From the NCBI RefSeq assembly GCF_009760405.1, contig NZ_WRPP01000007.1, forward strand, positions 248,001 through 312,000: DNA of 64,000 nucleotides, given 5' to 3'. This document shows, one piece after another, positions 51,301-59,267 of this stretch. Source of the DNA: Nocardia terrae (GTDB lineage: Bacteria > Actinomycetota > Actinomycetes > Mycobacteriales > Mycobacteriaceae). The notes under the pieces were generated by a model, which worked only from the letters and a program-made list of their open reading frames with translations, had not been told where the DNA came from and searched no databases. Made by a program: the position numbers and the translations under genes. The stretch's first letter is position 1; every line of letters begins with the position of its first letter.

Positions 51301-52197
51301 ATGAACCCCGGTGTGGAGCTACGGCACCTGCGCTATTTCCTGGCCGTGGCCGACGAACTGCACTTCGGCCGCGCCGCCGCCCGCCTGCACATCGCCCAGC
51401 CCGCCCTCACCCAGCAGATCCAGCGCCTCGAAACGCTGCTCGGCACCCGGCTCTTCGACCGCACCTCGCGCACCGTCGCGCTCACCCCCGCCGGGGTCGT
51501 GCTGCGCGAGCGCGCCACCGCCCTGCTCGGCCACGCCGAACGCGACCTCGCCGAGGTCTCCCGCATCGGCCAGGGCAGCCAGGGCACCCTCCACCTCGGC
51601 TTCGTCCCCTCGGTGCTGCCCCTCGAACCCCTGCGCGGCGTCCGCGAATTCCGCGACCGCTTCCCCCTCGTCGACGTCGACCTGGTCGAGGGCTTCACCA
51701 GCCACCTCATGGAACGCCTCGCCAACGGCACCCTCGACATGGCCATCGTCCGCGACCCCGACGCCCGGCCCGGCACGGTCACGGTCCCGCTGATGACCGA
51801 GCCCTTCATGGCGATCCTCCCCGCCGACCACCCGCTGGCCGACCGGGACTCCATCACCGGCGCCGAACTGGCCGACCACCCCCTGGTCTTCTTCCCCCGC
51901 ACCGCGGGCGAATTGGCCCACGAGAAGAACCTCGCCCCACTCCTGGAATCCGGCCGCCGCCCCCGCATAGTCCAGGAAGCCACCAACTGGACGATCATCC
52001 TCTACCTGGTGGCCGCGGGCCTCGGCGTCACCATCGCCCCGCGCAGCGCCACCTTCACCGCCCCCGCCTCGGCCCGCATCATCCCCGTCGCGGGCACCGA
52101 CGCCGACACCACGATCTATATCGCGACCCGGGAAGGCGAGGACCGCCCCCTGGTCCGCAACCTGCTCGAACTGCTCCCGAATCAGCGCACCCGGTAG
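51301..52197 (+). CDS. LysR-family transcriptional regulator
   Basis: 298 aa. Winged HTH at residues 5-65 (ELRHLRYFLAVADELHFGRA, LHIAQPALTQQIQRLE, LFDRTSRTVALTPAG), then a periplasmic-binding-type effector domain (GTLHLGFVPSVLPLEPLRGV). Closest in style to regulators of aromatic-acid genes. It is very C-rich at third positions. The last 16 bp overlap the 3' end of the convergent methyltransferase gene. Confidence 0.9.
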   Translation: MNPGVELRHLRYFLAVADELHFGRAAARLHIAQPALTQQIQRLETLLGTRLFDRTSRTVALTPAGVVLRERATALLGHAERDLAEVSRIGQGSQGTLHLGFVPSVLPLEPLRGVREFRDRFPLVDVDLVEGFTSHLMERLANGTLDMAIVRDPDARPGTVTVPLMTEPFMAILPADHPLADRDSITGAELADHPLVFFPRTAGELAHEKNLAPLLESGRRPRIVQEATNWTIILYLVAAGLGVTIAPRSATFTAPASARIIPVAGTDADTTIYIATREGEDRPLVRNLLELLPNQRTR

Positions 52198-53372
52198 GTC
52201 GCCACGCTCACCGACGCGGTCACCGGCATCGAATCCGGCAGTCCCGCAATCCGCTCGGCCCGCCGCTCGGCGTCATGAAACGCCGACGGCCCCATGGCCA
52301 CCACATTCGCCACGTCCGCGCGCGAGAGACCCATCGCGTACTCGACCCGCTCCCGCGCCACCAAGTCGAACCGCCCTCCGAGCGATTCGGCCAGCCGATC
52401 CTCTTTCGCTTCGTCCACGCTCACCATGTCGAGCGGTCCGATCAGTTCCGCCAGATGCCGCGAGGTCGGCGTCACCACCACGAACCGCCCGCCCGGCGTC
52501 AGTACCCGCGCGACCTCCTCGGCATTGCGCGGCGCGAACACGCACACCACCGCATCCACCGCCGCATCCCGCACGGGCAGTCCCCGCCACGCGTCCGCCA
52601 GCACCGACCCGGCCCGGCTGTGCGCGCGAGCCGCCCGCCGCGCCGCCGCTTTGGACACATCCAGCGCGATCCCCCTCACCGCTGGCACGGCATCGAGCAC
52701 CGCCGCCAGGTAGTACCCGGTCCCCGCACCGATCTCGAGCACCGCCGCGCCCGCGGACGCCGATCGGTCGGCCACCGCGCGAGCCCGGGCGGTCGACGAG
52801 AGCAGCGTGGCGGTGAGTCGAGTCGACGAGGACGCCGATACGGAGGAACCGGGCGCGATGACTCCGGCGCGCGCCGGGAAATGGTGGGGGACCTGGGCGA
52901 CGGGGGTGGCAGCCGGGGTGGGGTCCGCTCCGAATACCGCTGTAGGGAGGTCGGTTGTGGTGCGGGAGTGTCCGGGGAGGGAGGCGGCGACGGCGCGAGC
53001 CAGGGCCTCGGCGATCGGGGCGAAGTGGCCGGCGGCTTGGAAGGCGGCGCGGGCGTCGAGCATGGGCGGGGTGTCGCCGGTCATCTTGGTCGAGGCGCCG
53101 GTGAGGAGGCTGACGTAGCCCTGTTTGGCCAGGTCGAAGGCGTGGCCTCGCGGGCAGCACAAGGTTCGGGTGGGCCCGGGAGGGTCGCCGATGGCGGGGT
53201 CGGCGGCGGGAGCCGCGAGGGGGTGGCCGCACTGCGGGCAGGCCAAAAGATCGGCGCAGGCGAGGAGTCGCTCCGCGGGGGAGGGCTCGGCCTGGCCGAA
53301 GGGAGGAGTACGGGTATTCACCGAGGCGCCGGTGAGCCGGTTCACCGGTTCGGTGCGGCGGCTCACCGGCAC
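52182..53372 (-). CDS. RlmA-like rRNA guanine methyltransferase with an inserted linker
   Basis: 396 aa; the family is usually 270-290 aa. N-terminal zinc module (LACPQCG, then CCPRGHAFDLAKQGYVSLLTG), TGDTPPMLDARAAFQAAGHFAPI, a low-complexity Ser/Thr/Pro/Ala stretch (about 135-200), then the SAM site VLEIGAGTGYYLAAVLDA and FAPRNAEEVARVL. Homologues methylate 23S rRNA helix-35 guanine (G745/G748). The start is uncertain: GTG 53372, 53345 or 53321, of which the shortest is closest to the usual family N-terminus. Confidence 0.82.
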   Translation of the reverse strand: MPVSRRTEPVNRLTGASVNTRTPPFGQAEPSPAERLLACADLLACPQCGHPLAAPAADPAIGDPPGPTRTLCCPRGHAFDLAKQGYVSLLTGASTKMTGDTPPMLDARAAFQAAGHFAPIAEALARAVAASLPGHSRTTTDLPTAVFGADPTPAATPVAQVPHHFPARAGVIAPGSSVSASSSTRLTATLLSSTARARAVADRSASAGAAVLEIGAGTGYYLAAVLDAVPAVRGIALDVSKAAARRAARAHSRAGSVLADAWRGLPVRDAAVDAVVCVFAPRNAEEVARVLTPGGRFVVVTPTSRHLAELIGPLDMVSVDEAKEDRLAESLGGRFDLVARERVEYAMGLSRADVANVVAMGPSAFHDAERRAERIAGLPDSMPVTASVSVATYRVR

Positions 53373-53387
53373 GGGCAGGTCAGGGTA

Positions 53388-53555
53388 CTAAGCGGTGACT
53401 TCGGTGAGCTCTTTGCCGAGTGCCGCGGCCTCTTCCGGCGTGAGCTCGACGACCAGACGCCCGCCACCCTCGAGTGGAACCCGCATGACGATTCCACGCC
53501 CTTCCTTGGTTGCCTCGAGGGGACCGTCCCCGGTGCGGGGCTTCATGGCCGCCAT
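53388..53555 (-). CDS. DUF3117 protein (Rv1211-like), 55 aa
   Basis: MAAMKPRTGDGPLEATKEGR followed by GIVMRVPLEGGGRLVVELTP, nearly identical to the very conserved actinobacterial DUF3117 family (M. tuberculosis Rv1211). Function unknown. ATG 53555 has GGAGGGAG at spacing 6. It lies between tag and the methyltransferase gene, as Rv1211 follows tagA in M. tuberculosis. Confidence 0.93.
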   Translation of the reverse strand: MAAMKPRTGDGPLEATKEGRGIVMRVPLEGGGRLVVELTPEEAAALGKELTEVTA

Positions 53556-53625
53556 CCTCTGCTCCCTCCAGATCTGCGCGGTCTGCTGCGCACTTTCATG
53601 GAACTCCAGTTGTCACCAACCAGGC

Positions 53626-53648
53626 AGCCCGCCGGTATGTGGCGGGCT
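53626..53648 (-). terminator. Hairpin between tag and the DUF3117 gene
   Basis: AGCCCGCC/GGCGGGCT, 8-bp stem with 7-nt loop, 73 bp downstream of the tag stop on the minus strand. Confidence 0.55.
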
Positions 53649-53720
53649 ACACCTAGCCCATTCTTCCCTATCGCGGATCGGGGCGGGTACCTGAGTTCCA
53701 AAAACCGACCGTCGTGGCGT

Positions 53721-54293
53721 TCAGCGAGTACGCACATTCACCCAGCAATCGGCGATGTGATCGTCTACCATCCCTGTCGCCTGCATGAGTGCGTAGGCGG
53801 TCGTGGGTCCCACGAATTTGAACCCGCGCCGCTTGAGTTCTTTTGCGAGAGCGGTGGATTCGGCTGTGACAGCGGGCACATCGGACATGCTCCGGGGCCG
53901 CTTGCGCGGCGCGGGAGCATAGGTCCAGAGCAGTGTGTCGAGGCTCTCCCCGAGGTCCCGGGCAACCCGCGCATTGTGGACGCTGGCCAGTATTTTGGCA
54001 CGATTGCGAACAATGCCCGAATCCGCCATGAGGCGTTCCACATCGTCGTCGCCGAACTGCGCGACGCGCTCGATCGCGAAGCCCTCGAATGCCGCGCGGA
54101 AGGCGGGCCGCTTGCGCAAAATCGTGATCCACGCCAAACCCGACTGAAACGCCTCCAGGCACATTCGCTCGAATAGCGCGTCATCGCCGTGCAGCGGCTG
54201 TCCCCACTCCTGATCGTGGTAATCCCGATAAAGCTGGGAGCCCTCCGACCATCCGCACCGAATACGGCCGTCGCCGTCGGATTCGGCGGTCAC
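53721..54293 (-). CDS. tag: Tag, DNA-3-methyladenine glycosylase I
   Basis: 190-aa base-excision glycosylase removing 3-methyladenine. RCGW near the N-terminus, YHDQEWGQPLHGDDALFERM, EAFQSGLAWITILRKRPAFR and the C-terminal zinc ligands in the DDHIADCW region. Length and order agree with Rv1210 (TagA). GTG 54293 overlaps the stop of the DivIVA-like gene by 4 bp. Confidence 0.93.
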   Translation of the reverse strand: MTAESDGDGRIRCGWSEGSQLYRDYHDQEWGQPLHGDDALFERMCLEAFQSGLAWITILRKRPAFRAAFEGFAIERVAQFGDDDVERLMADSGIVRNRAKILASVHNARVARDLGESLDTLLWTYAPAPRKRPRSMSDVPAVTAESTALAKELKRRGFKFVGPTTAYALMQATGMVDDHIADCWVNVRTR

Positions 54294-54664
54294 CGCGCGG
54301 CCGGTTCGTCGCCGGCCGCGGCCGGGGTGGCGGATTCTCCGGGCAGCACCGCCGGAATGGGAGCCTCGCCATCGGGCTGCACGGCGGTCACGGCGGCCAG
54401 CTGTGTCTCGAGTTCGTCGATGCGGGCGGCGAGCCGGGTCAGCGCCCAGTCCACCTCGCCCGCCTTGTAGCCGCGGAACACCTGCTGGAAGCGCAGCGCG
54501 CGCACATCGCCGCCGCTGATCCCGGCCGCGGGCAGCACGGTGACGGTCGTCCCCTCCGGTAGCGGCCCGAGCTCCTCGGACCGCCCGAAGATCGCACTGG
54601 CCACCAGGAACAGCAGCGCGGCGACCAATCCGACGATCAGCACGTACAGCAGCATCGTGAGCAT
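54290..54664 (-). CDS. DivIVA-domain membrane protein (Rv1209-like)
   Basis: 124 aa. One N-terminal membrane helix (LLYVLIVGLVAALLFLVASA) and a short DivIVA-like segment (FRGYKAGEVDWALTRLAARI), then a Pro/Ala-rich tail. It may bind curved membrane or polar growth machinery. Coupled to tag. ATG 54664. M. tuberculosis Rv1209 holds the same place between gpgS and tagA, but here gpgS lies 19 kb away. Confidence 0.82.
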   Translation of the reverse strand: MLTMLLYVLIVGLVAALLFLVASAIFGRSEELGPLPEGTTVTVLPAAGISGGDVRALRFQQVFRGYKAGEVDWALTRLAARIDELETQLAAVTAVQPDGEAPIPAVLPGESATPAAAGDEPAAR

Positions 54665-54734
54665 GCCGTCGAGCTTAGGTGGAGCGGGCCTTCGGGTCCT
54701 CCCGCACCCTGGCGGAAACCGGCCCTCGAATCGA

Positions 54735-54864
54735 CCCGCCTCCCCGAGCCTTTGGCGGGCGGCAGAGAGCCGTCGCCCGTGGGCAACCCGTGCCGGCGGG
54801 TGGGAGCCGACCCGATTTTGGACGTACCCGGCGAGTTACCCCCTCGGGTTCGAAATCAGTTGTC
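54735..54864 (-). repeat. 130-bp dispersed intergenic repeat, copy 2
   Basis: Minus-strand copy of 16846-16975, same length and no gaps; GACAACTGATTTCG end starts 14 nt after the mrp stop, and the CTCGGGGAGGCGGG end is 70 nt before the DivIVA-like gene. Confidence 0.85.
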
Positions 54865-54878
54865 GCCTTTTATGTCTC

Positions 54879-56015
54879 TTACAGGTGGCGGGTGGTGTCG
54901 ATGGACAGGGACATGCCCGCGAGGCCGCGGCGGCGGACCGCCAGCTTGTCGGCGATGTCGAGCAGGGCCTTGCCGGAGGCGCTCTCCGGGGCGCGCAGGA
55001 CGATCGGGGTGCCCTCGTCGCCCGCCTCGCGCAGTCCCTGCTCGATCGGGATCTGGCCCAGCAGCGGCACATTCGCACCGATCGCGCGGGTCAGGTTCTC
55101 GGCCACGGTCTGCCCGCCACCGGAGCCGTAGAGCTCCATACGGGAGCCGTCGGGCAGGTCCAGCCACGACATGTTCTCGATGACACCGGCGATGCGCTGG
55201 CGGGTCTGCAGAGCGATGGAGCCCGCGCGCTCGGCCACCTCGGCCGCGGCCAGCTGCGGGGTGGTGACGACCAGGATCTCCGCGTTCGGGATCAGCTGGG
55301 CCAGCGAGATGGCCACGTCGCCGGTGCCCGGCGGCAGGTCCAGCAGCAGGATGTCGAGGTCGCCCCAGAAGACGTCGGCCAGGAACTGCTGCAGCGCGCG
55401 GTGCAGCATCGGGCCGCGCCACACCACCGGGGTGTTGCCCTGGGTGAACATGGAGATCGAGATGACCTTCACGTCGTGCGCGATGGGCGGCATGATCATG
55501 CGCTCGACCTGGGTGGGCCGCTGGTCGGTGCCCAGCATGCGGGGCACGGAGTGGCCGTAGATGTCGGCGTCGAGAACGCCGACCGAGAGGCCCTTGGCGG
55601 CCATGGCGGCCGCGAGATTCACGGTGACGGAAGACTTTCCGACCCCGCCCTTGCCGGAGGCGACCGCGTAGACGCGGGTCAGGGAGCCGGGCTGGGCGAA
55701 GGGGATGACCGGTTCGGCGGCGTCGCCGCGCAGCTTGCGGCGCAGTTCGGTGCGCTGCTCGTCGTTCATGACGTCCAGCTCGACCGTGATCGCGCCGACC
55801 CCGGGCACGTCGGCCACGGCCTTCGTGACCCGTTCCTGGATGGCGGTTTTCATCGGGCAGGCCGACGTCGTCAGGTAGATCACAACGTGGACACCGCTAT
55901 CCGCGTCGACCTCGACGCTCTTCACCATGCCCAGCTCGGTGATCGGCTTCCGGATCTCCGGGTCGTTCACCTTCGCGAGCGCGCCCCGCACATCCGATTC
56001 CGTTACCACTGGCAT
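54879..56015 (-). CDS. mrp: Mrp/ApbC-type Fe-S cluster carrier ATPase
   Basis: 378 aa. An N-terminal MIP18 (DUF59) domain (about 1-90, with TTSACPMK), then a P-loop ATPase with deviant Walker A GKGGVGKSS, DADIYGHSVPRMLG and LLLDLPPGTGD. The CXXC usually after ENMS is replaced (ENMSWLDLPDGSRMELYG), as in other actinobacterial Mrp proteins. Carries or inserts Fe-S clusters. ATG 56015. Matches Rv1229c. Confidence 0.92.
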   Translation of the reverse strand: MPVVTESDVRGALAKVNDPEIRKPITELGMVKSVEVDADSGVHVVIYLTTSACPMKTAIQERVTKAVADVPGVGAITVELDVMNDEQRTELRRKLRGDAAEPVIPFAQPGSLTRVYAVASGKGGVGKSSVTVNLAAAMAAKGLSVGVLDADIYGHSVPRMLGTDQRPTQVERMIMPPIAHDVKVISISMFTQGNTPVVWRGPMLHRALQQFLADVFWGDLDILLLDLPPGTGDVAISLAQLIPNAEILVVTTPQLAAAEVAERAGSIALQTRQRIAGVIENMSWLDLPDGSRMELYGSGGGQTVAENLTRAIGANVPLLGQIPIEQGLREAGDEGTPIVLRAPESASGKALLDIADKLAVRRRGLAGMSLSIDTTRHL

Positions 56016-56046
56016 GCGGCCAGTCTAGGAGCGCGCTCGGCGCGGT

Positions 56047-56910
56047 TCAGATGCGGGGGAGAGCGGCCGCCGCGGGCGAGACGCCGGAGCCGTAGGCGGT
56101 CTCCCACGCCATCACGTTCGCGACGTAGGCCATGGAGTTGTTGTAGCGGAGGATGGCCCGGGTCTGCTGGCCCGGATCGCGCATGTCGAGGCCGCCCGAG
56201 CAGAGGTACTTGCCCGCGGTCAGCGCGGCGTCGTACATGTTCTGCGGATCGGCGATGCCGTCGCCGTTGCCGTCGGCCGCGTACTTGCGCCAGGTCTCGG
56301 GCAGGAACTGCATGGGACCCACGGCGCGGCGGTAACTTCCGGACAGGCCGTCGAGGTCGCCGCCGTCGGAGGTCGCGACCACGTTGTTGCCGTACAGGCT
56401 TCCGTCCAGGACCGGACCGTAGACGTTCTGCAGCGGGTAGCCGTTGTCGTCGATCTTGCCGAAGCCATGGGTGGATTCGACGCGGCCGATTCCGGCCAGC
56501 ATGTTCCACGGCATATTGCAGGTCGGATTCTCCACGGCCAGAACCTTTTCCGCGTTCTGGTAGGCGTCGAACGCCACGCCCGGCATGCCGAGCGGTCCGG
56601 CGGGGCGCGCCGAGGGCACCCGGCCATCGGGCTGCGCGACGCTCTTCACTTCCGGAGGGCCAACGGGCGCAACCTGTTTGGCCTCGTGCAACAGGGGTTC
56701 CGGGGCGGCGGCCGGGGCGACCGCCTCGGGTCTGGGTAGTTGTTCCTCGGCGTCGTTCGAGTGTTGCTGAACGGTGGCCGTGAGCTTGTCGACGATGCTG
56801 CCGTCGCCCGCTCCGGTAACTGTGGCCAGACCCGCGGGCACCAGCCCGGTTAACGCGATGACCGATCCACGACGAACTTTCAGGACCGGGGGTTTACGGT
56901 GACGACCCAC
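56047..56910 (-). CDS. Secreted or anchored lytic transglycosylase, copy 1
   Basis: 287 aa from GTG 56910, which has GGAGGGT 10 nt upstream (ATG 56934 or 56928 would add 6-8 residues). A signal-anchor helix is near the N-terminus (SVIALTGLVPAGLATVTG), followed by a Pro/Ala-rich linker and an MltB-type SLT domain: catalytic Glu in AGIGRVESTHG, AVGPMQFLPETWRKYA, NMYDAALTAGKYLCSGG and AILRYNNS. Cleaves peptidoglycan glycan strands. It precedes mrp, like Rv1230c. Confidence 0.87.
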   Translation of the reverse strand: MGRHRKPPVLKVRRGSVIALTGLVPAGLATVTGAGDGSIVDKLTATVQQHSNDAEEQLPRPEAVAPAAAPEPLLHEAKQVAPVGPPEVKSVAQPDGRVPSARPAGPLGMPGVAFDAYQNAEKVLAVENPTCNMPWNMLAGIGRVESTHGFGKIDDNGYPLQNVYGPVLDGSLYGNNVVATSDGGDLDGLSGSYRRAVGPMQFLPETWRKYAADGNGDGIADPQNMYDAALTAGKYLCSGGLDMRDPGQQTRAILRYNNSMAYVANVMAWETAYGSGVSPAAAALPRI

Positions 56911-57040
56911 TGTGTGGTGACCCTCCATTGCCATCGGTTGTTACCGGGGGTGATGCAGTAAGGCCACGTTACCTCATCCGAGACCTTCTTGTTACCCCTT
57001 CGTGACCAACTCTCAGGTTTTGAAGGAATGCCTAGTCAAA

Positions 57041-57073
57041 CGCGAGTTCCGGAGCGTCGCCCCGAAACTCGCG
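57041..57073 (-). terminator. Terminator of the second transglycosylase gene
   Basis: CGCGAGTTCCGG/CCGAAACTCGCG, 12-bp stem with one mismatch and a 9-nt loop, 13 bp past the stop. Confidence 0.65.
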
Positions 57074-57086
57074 AATCACACATTCG

Positions 57087-58550
57087 TTACGGGGCGGGCG
57101 CTGGAGCCGGCGCGGGAAGCGGAATCGTGATGCCGAACGGCAGCGTGATACCCGGTGCCGGAGTGGTGGTGTCGGCGGTGGCGGGAGTGTCGTCCGCCGG
57201 CGCCATCGGCTGCGCCTCGGGCGTCTTGGTGGGCGTGACGGTTTGCTGATCCTGCGGTTGCTGGACGGCGGGCTGGGCCTGATCCTGCGGCTGCTGATCC
57301 TGTTGTCCCGCCTGCGTATTGCACCCGGCGACCGTCAGATCCTTGACCGCCGGCTTGCCGTCGGGGCCGAAGAGGACGGGCGTGCCGTCGGAGTTCAGGA
57401 TCGGCTGGCCGTCGGACCCGAACACCTGCTCGCCGGGCTGACCGCTCTCCGGCAGCTTCTGATCCGGATGGCCCGGAACCGACACCTGCTCACAGGGATT
57501 CGCGGGCTGGGCCGGAGCCGGGCAGAAGATGCCGCACGGGATCGGCGGCAGACCCGGAATGGTGATCATCACCTGGGTCGGCGTCGGCGACGTGGTCGTG
57601 GTGGTCTGCTGGGTGGCGTCGTTCTCGGTGGTGGCCGGAATCGTGGTGGAGGCCACCGTGATATCGGGCCCGCTGACCGGAACATAGTTGTTGCCAACCA
57701 GATCCGGCGAGATGCTCACCTGCTGCGGCGTGCCGCCGGTCTTGTACGCGTTGGCCCAGCTGAGCACATTGGCCGCGTAGGAGACCGAATTGTTGTAGCG
57801 CAGCACCGCGCGCAGCTGCTGCTGCGGATCGGACAGATCCATGCCGCCCGAGCACAGGTACTTGCCCGCCGCCAGCGCGGCATCGAAGACATTGTTGGGA
57901 TCCGGTGTGCCGCTGCCCTTTCCGTTGGCCGCGTACACCGACCAGGTGCTGGGCAGGAACTGCATGGGCCCGACGGCGCGCACGAAATTGCCGTCGGCGG
58001 CCTTGATGATCTCGTTGCCCGGCAGTGTCCCGTCGAGTGCCGGACCGTAGATGGGCGTGACGGTGGTGCCCGCCGCGTCGGTGCGGCCGTTGTCGGCGTG
58101 GTTGGACTCGATGCGCCCGATGCCGGCCAGCAGATACCAAGGCAGGTGGCAGTTGGGGTCCGAGGACTGCAGTGCCAGTTCGGCATTGCGGTAGGCGGCC
58201 AGCACGATCTCCGGAATGCCCAGCACGCCGCTGCCGCCGGGCAGCGCGATGTCGTGCAGGGGGACGGTGCCGGCGAAGAGTGGATTGCCGTCCGCGGGCG
58301 GGGTCATTGCGCTGAGTTTGCGGGGAGCCTCCGGAGCCGCCGGAACCAGGCCGACGGCCTGATCCGCGGGCGTATCCGTGGGCGTGCTCATGCTCGCGTC
58401 GCGTGCGGAGGCGGCCGCCAGCAACGCGTCCGGCGCGGCCTTCGGGGCGGCGACGTGAACGGTCGTATTGGTGGCCGAACCGGCGGTGACCAGGCTCGCT
58501 ATCAACAGGGCCGACGCTGTCACCGGAGCAGATATTCTCTTCGCCACCAC
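57087..58550 (-). CDS. Secreted lytic transglycosylase, copy 2, with long Pro/Gln/Thr tail
   Basis: 487 aa. Signal peptide (about 1-27), linker, MltB-type SLT domain (about 95-275; AGIGRIESNHADNG, AVGPMQFLPSTWSVYA, KYLCSGGMDL), then about 200 residues of low-complexity tail with GCNTQAGQQDQQPQDQ and a terminal PAPAPAPAP. The tail suggests wall association. Paralogue of the next gene on the minus strand. GTG 58550. No ydaO-type riboswitch was seen upstream. Confidence 0.87.
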   Translation of the reverse strand: MVAKRISAPVTASALLIASLVTAGSATNTTVHVAAPKAAPDALLAAASARDASMSTPTDTPADQAVGLVPAAPEAPRKLSAMTPPADGNPLFAGTVPLHDIALPGGSGVLGIPEIVLAAYRNAELALQSSDPNCHLPWYLLAGIGRIESNHADNGRTDAAGTTVTPIYGPALDGTLPGNEIIKAADGNFVRAVGPMQFLPSTWSVYAANGKGSGTPDPNNVFDAALAAGKYLCSGGMDLSDPQQQLRAVLRYNNSVSYAANVLSWANAYKTGGTPQQVSISPDLVGNNYVPVSGPDITVASTTIPATTENDATQQTTTTTSPTPTQVMITIPGLPPIPCGIFCPAPAQPANPCEQVSVPGHPDQKLPESGQPGEQVFGSDGQPILNSDGTPVLFGPDGKPAVKDLTVAGCNTQAGQQDQQPQDQAQPAVQQPQDQQTVTPTKTPEAQPMAPADDTPATADTTTPAPGITLPFGITIPLPAPAPAPAP

Positions 58551-58679
58551 ACAATCCCCTCAGTCGTGCGGCCGGTTCCCGGGGGTGACACTCATACTGC
58601 GGCAGTGTCTGGGTCGGTCGCTCGGAACAACGTGATCCAGGTTACCCATGAGTCAGCTTCTTCGGTACAACTTCTGTGG

Positions 58680-59267
58680 TCAGTCGCCATCTTTTTGTGC
58701 CGAAATCGCGACCTCGGGCCCCTTCCGATCGGTACCCTTCTTTGCTTTCTTGGCCCGGACGACCTCGCCGTCGACAGCCAGTTTCTCCAATCTGAGCAGG
58801 GATTCCTTGATGTCGTCCAGTTCCCGGCGCACGTAGTCGCGCGTGGCGACCTCGCCCACGGCCAGCCGCAGCGCGGCGAGTTCACGCGCCAGGAATTCGG
58901 TGTCGGCTTTCGTCTGGGCCGCCCGCGTGCGGTCCTCCTCCAGCGAGACCCGGTCGCGGTTGTCCTGCCGGTTCTGCGCCAGCAGGATCAGCGGTGCGGC
59001 GTAGGCGGCCTGGGTGGAGAACGCCAGGTTGAGCAGGATGAACGGGTAGGGATCCCACTGCAGGCGCAGCGCGAAGACGTTGAGCAGGATCCACACCACC
59101 ACGATGACGGTCTGGATCACCAGGTAGCGGCCCGTGCCCAGGAAGCGCGCGATGTTCTCGCTGGTGCGCGCCATGGCCTCGGGATCGAAATCCAGCTTGC
59201 GGAAGCGGCTCTCGACCGGCGTCTCCAAACGCTGGCGGGCGCTGAGTTTCTCGAGCCGTTCGCTCAT
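58680..59267 (-). CDS. DUF1003 membrane protein (Rv1231c-like)
   Basis: 195 aa. Two membrane helices (about 50-68 and 77-97) with the DUF1003 core RLQWDPYPFILLNLAFSTQAAYAAP and LLAQNRQDNRDR, then a coiled-coil-forming C-terminus and a Lys-rich end. Function unknown, possibly cyclopropane/ion-related. It overlaps the Mg-transporter-like gene by 4 bp. ATG 59267. Confidence 0.85.
   Translation of the reverse strand: MSERLEKLSARQRLETPVESRFRKLDFDPEAMARTSENIARFLGTGRYLVIQTVIVVVWILLNVFALRLQWDPYPFILLNLAFSTQAAYAAPLILLAQNRQDNRDRVSLEEDRTRAAQTKADTEFLARELAALRLAVGEVATRDYVRRELDDIKESLLRLEKLAVDGEVVRAKKAKKGTDRKGPEVAISAQKDGD

Noticed and set aside
56911..58680. ydaO/c-di-AMP riboswitch upstream of the transglycosylases
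   Set aside because: Such riboswitches precede many actinobacterial wall hydrolases, but the leaders here are short and I could not see the conserved core.
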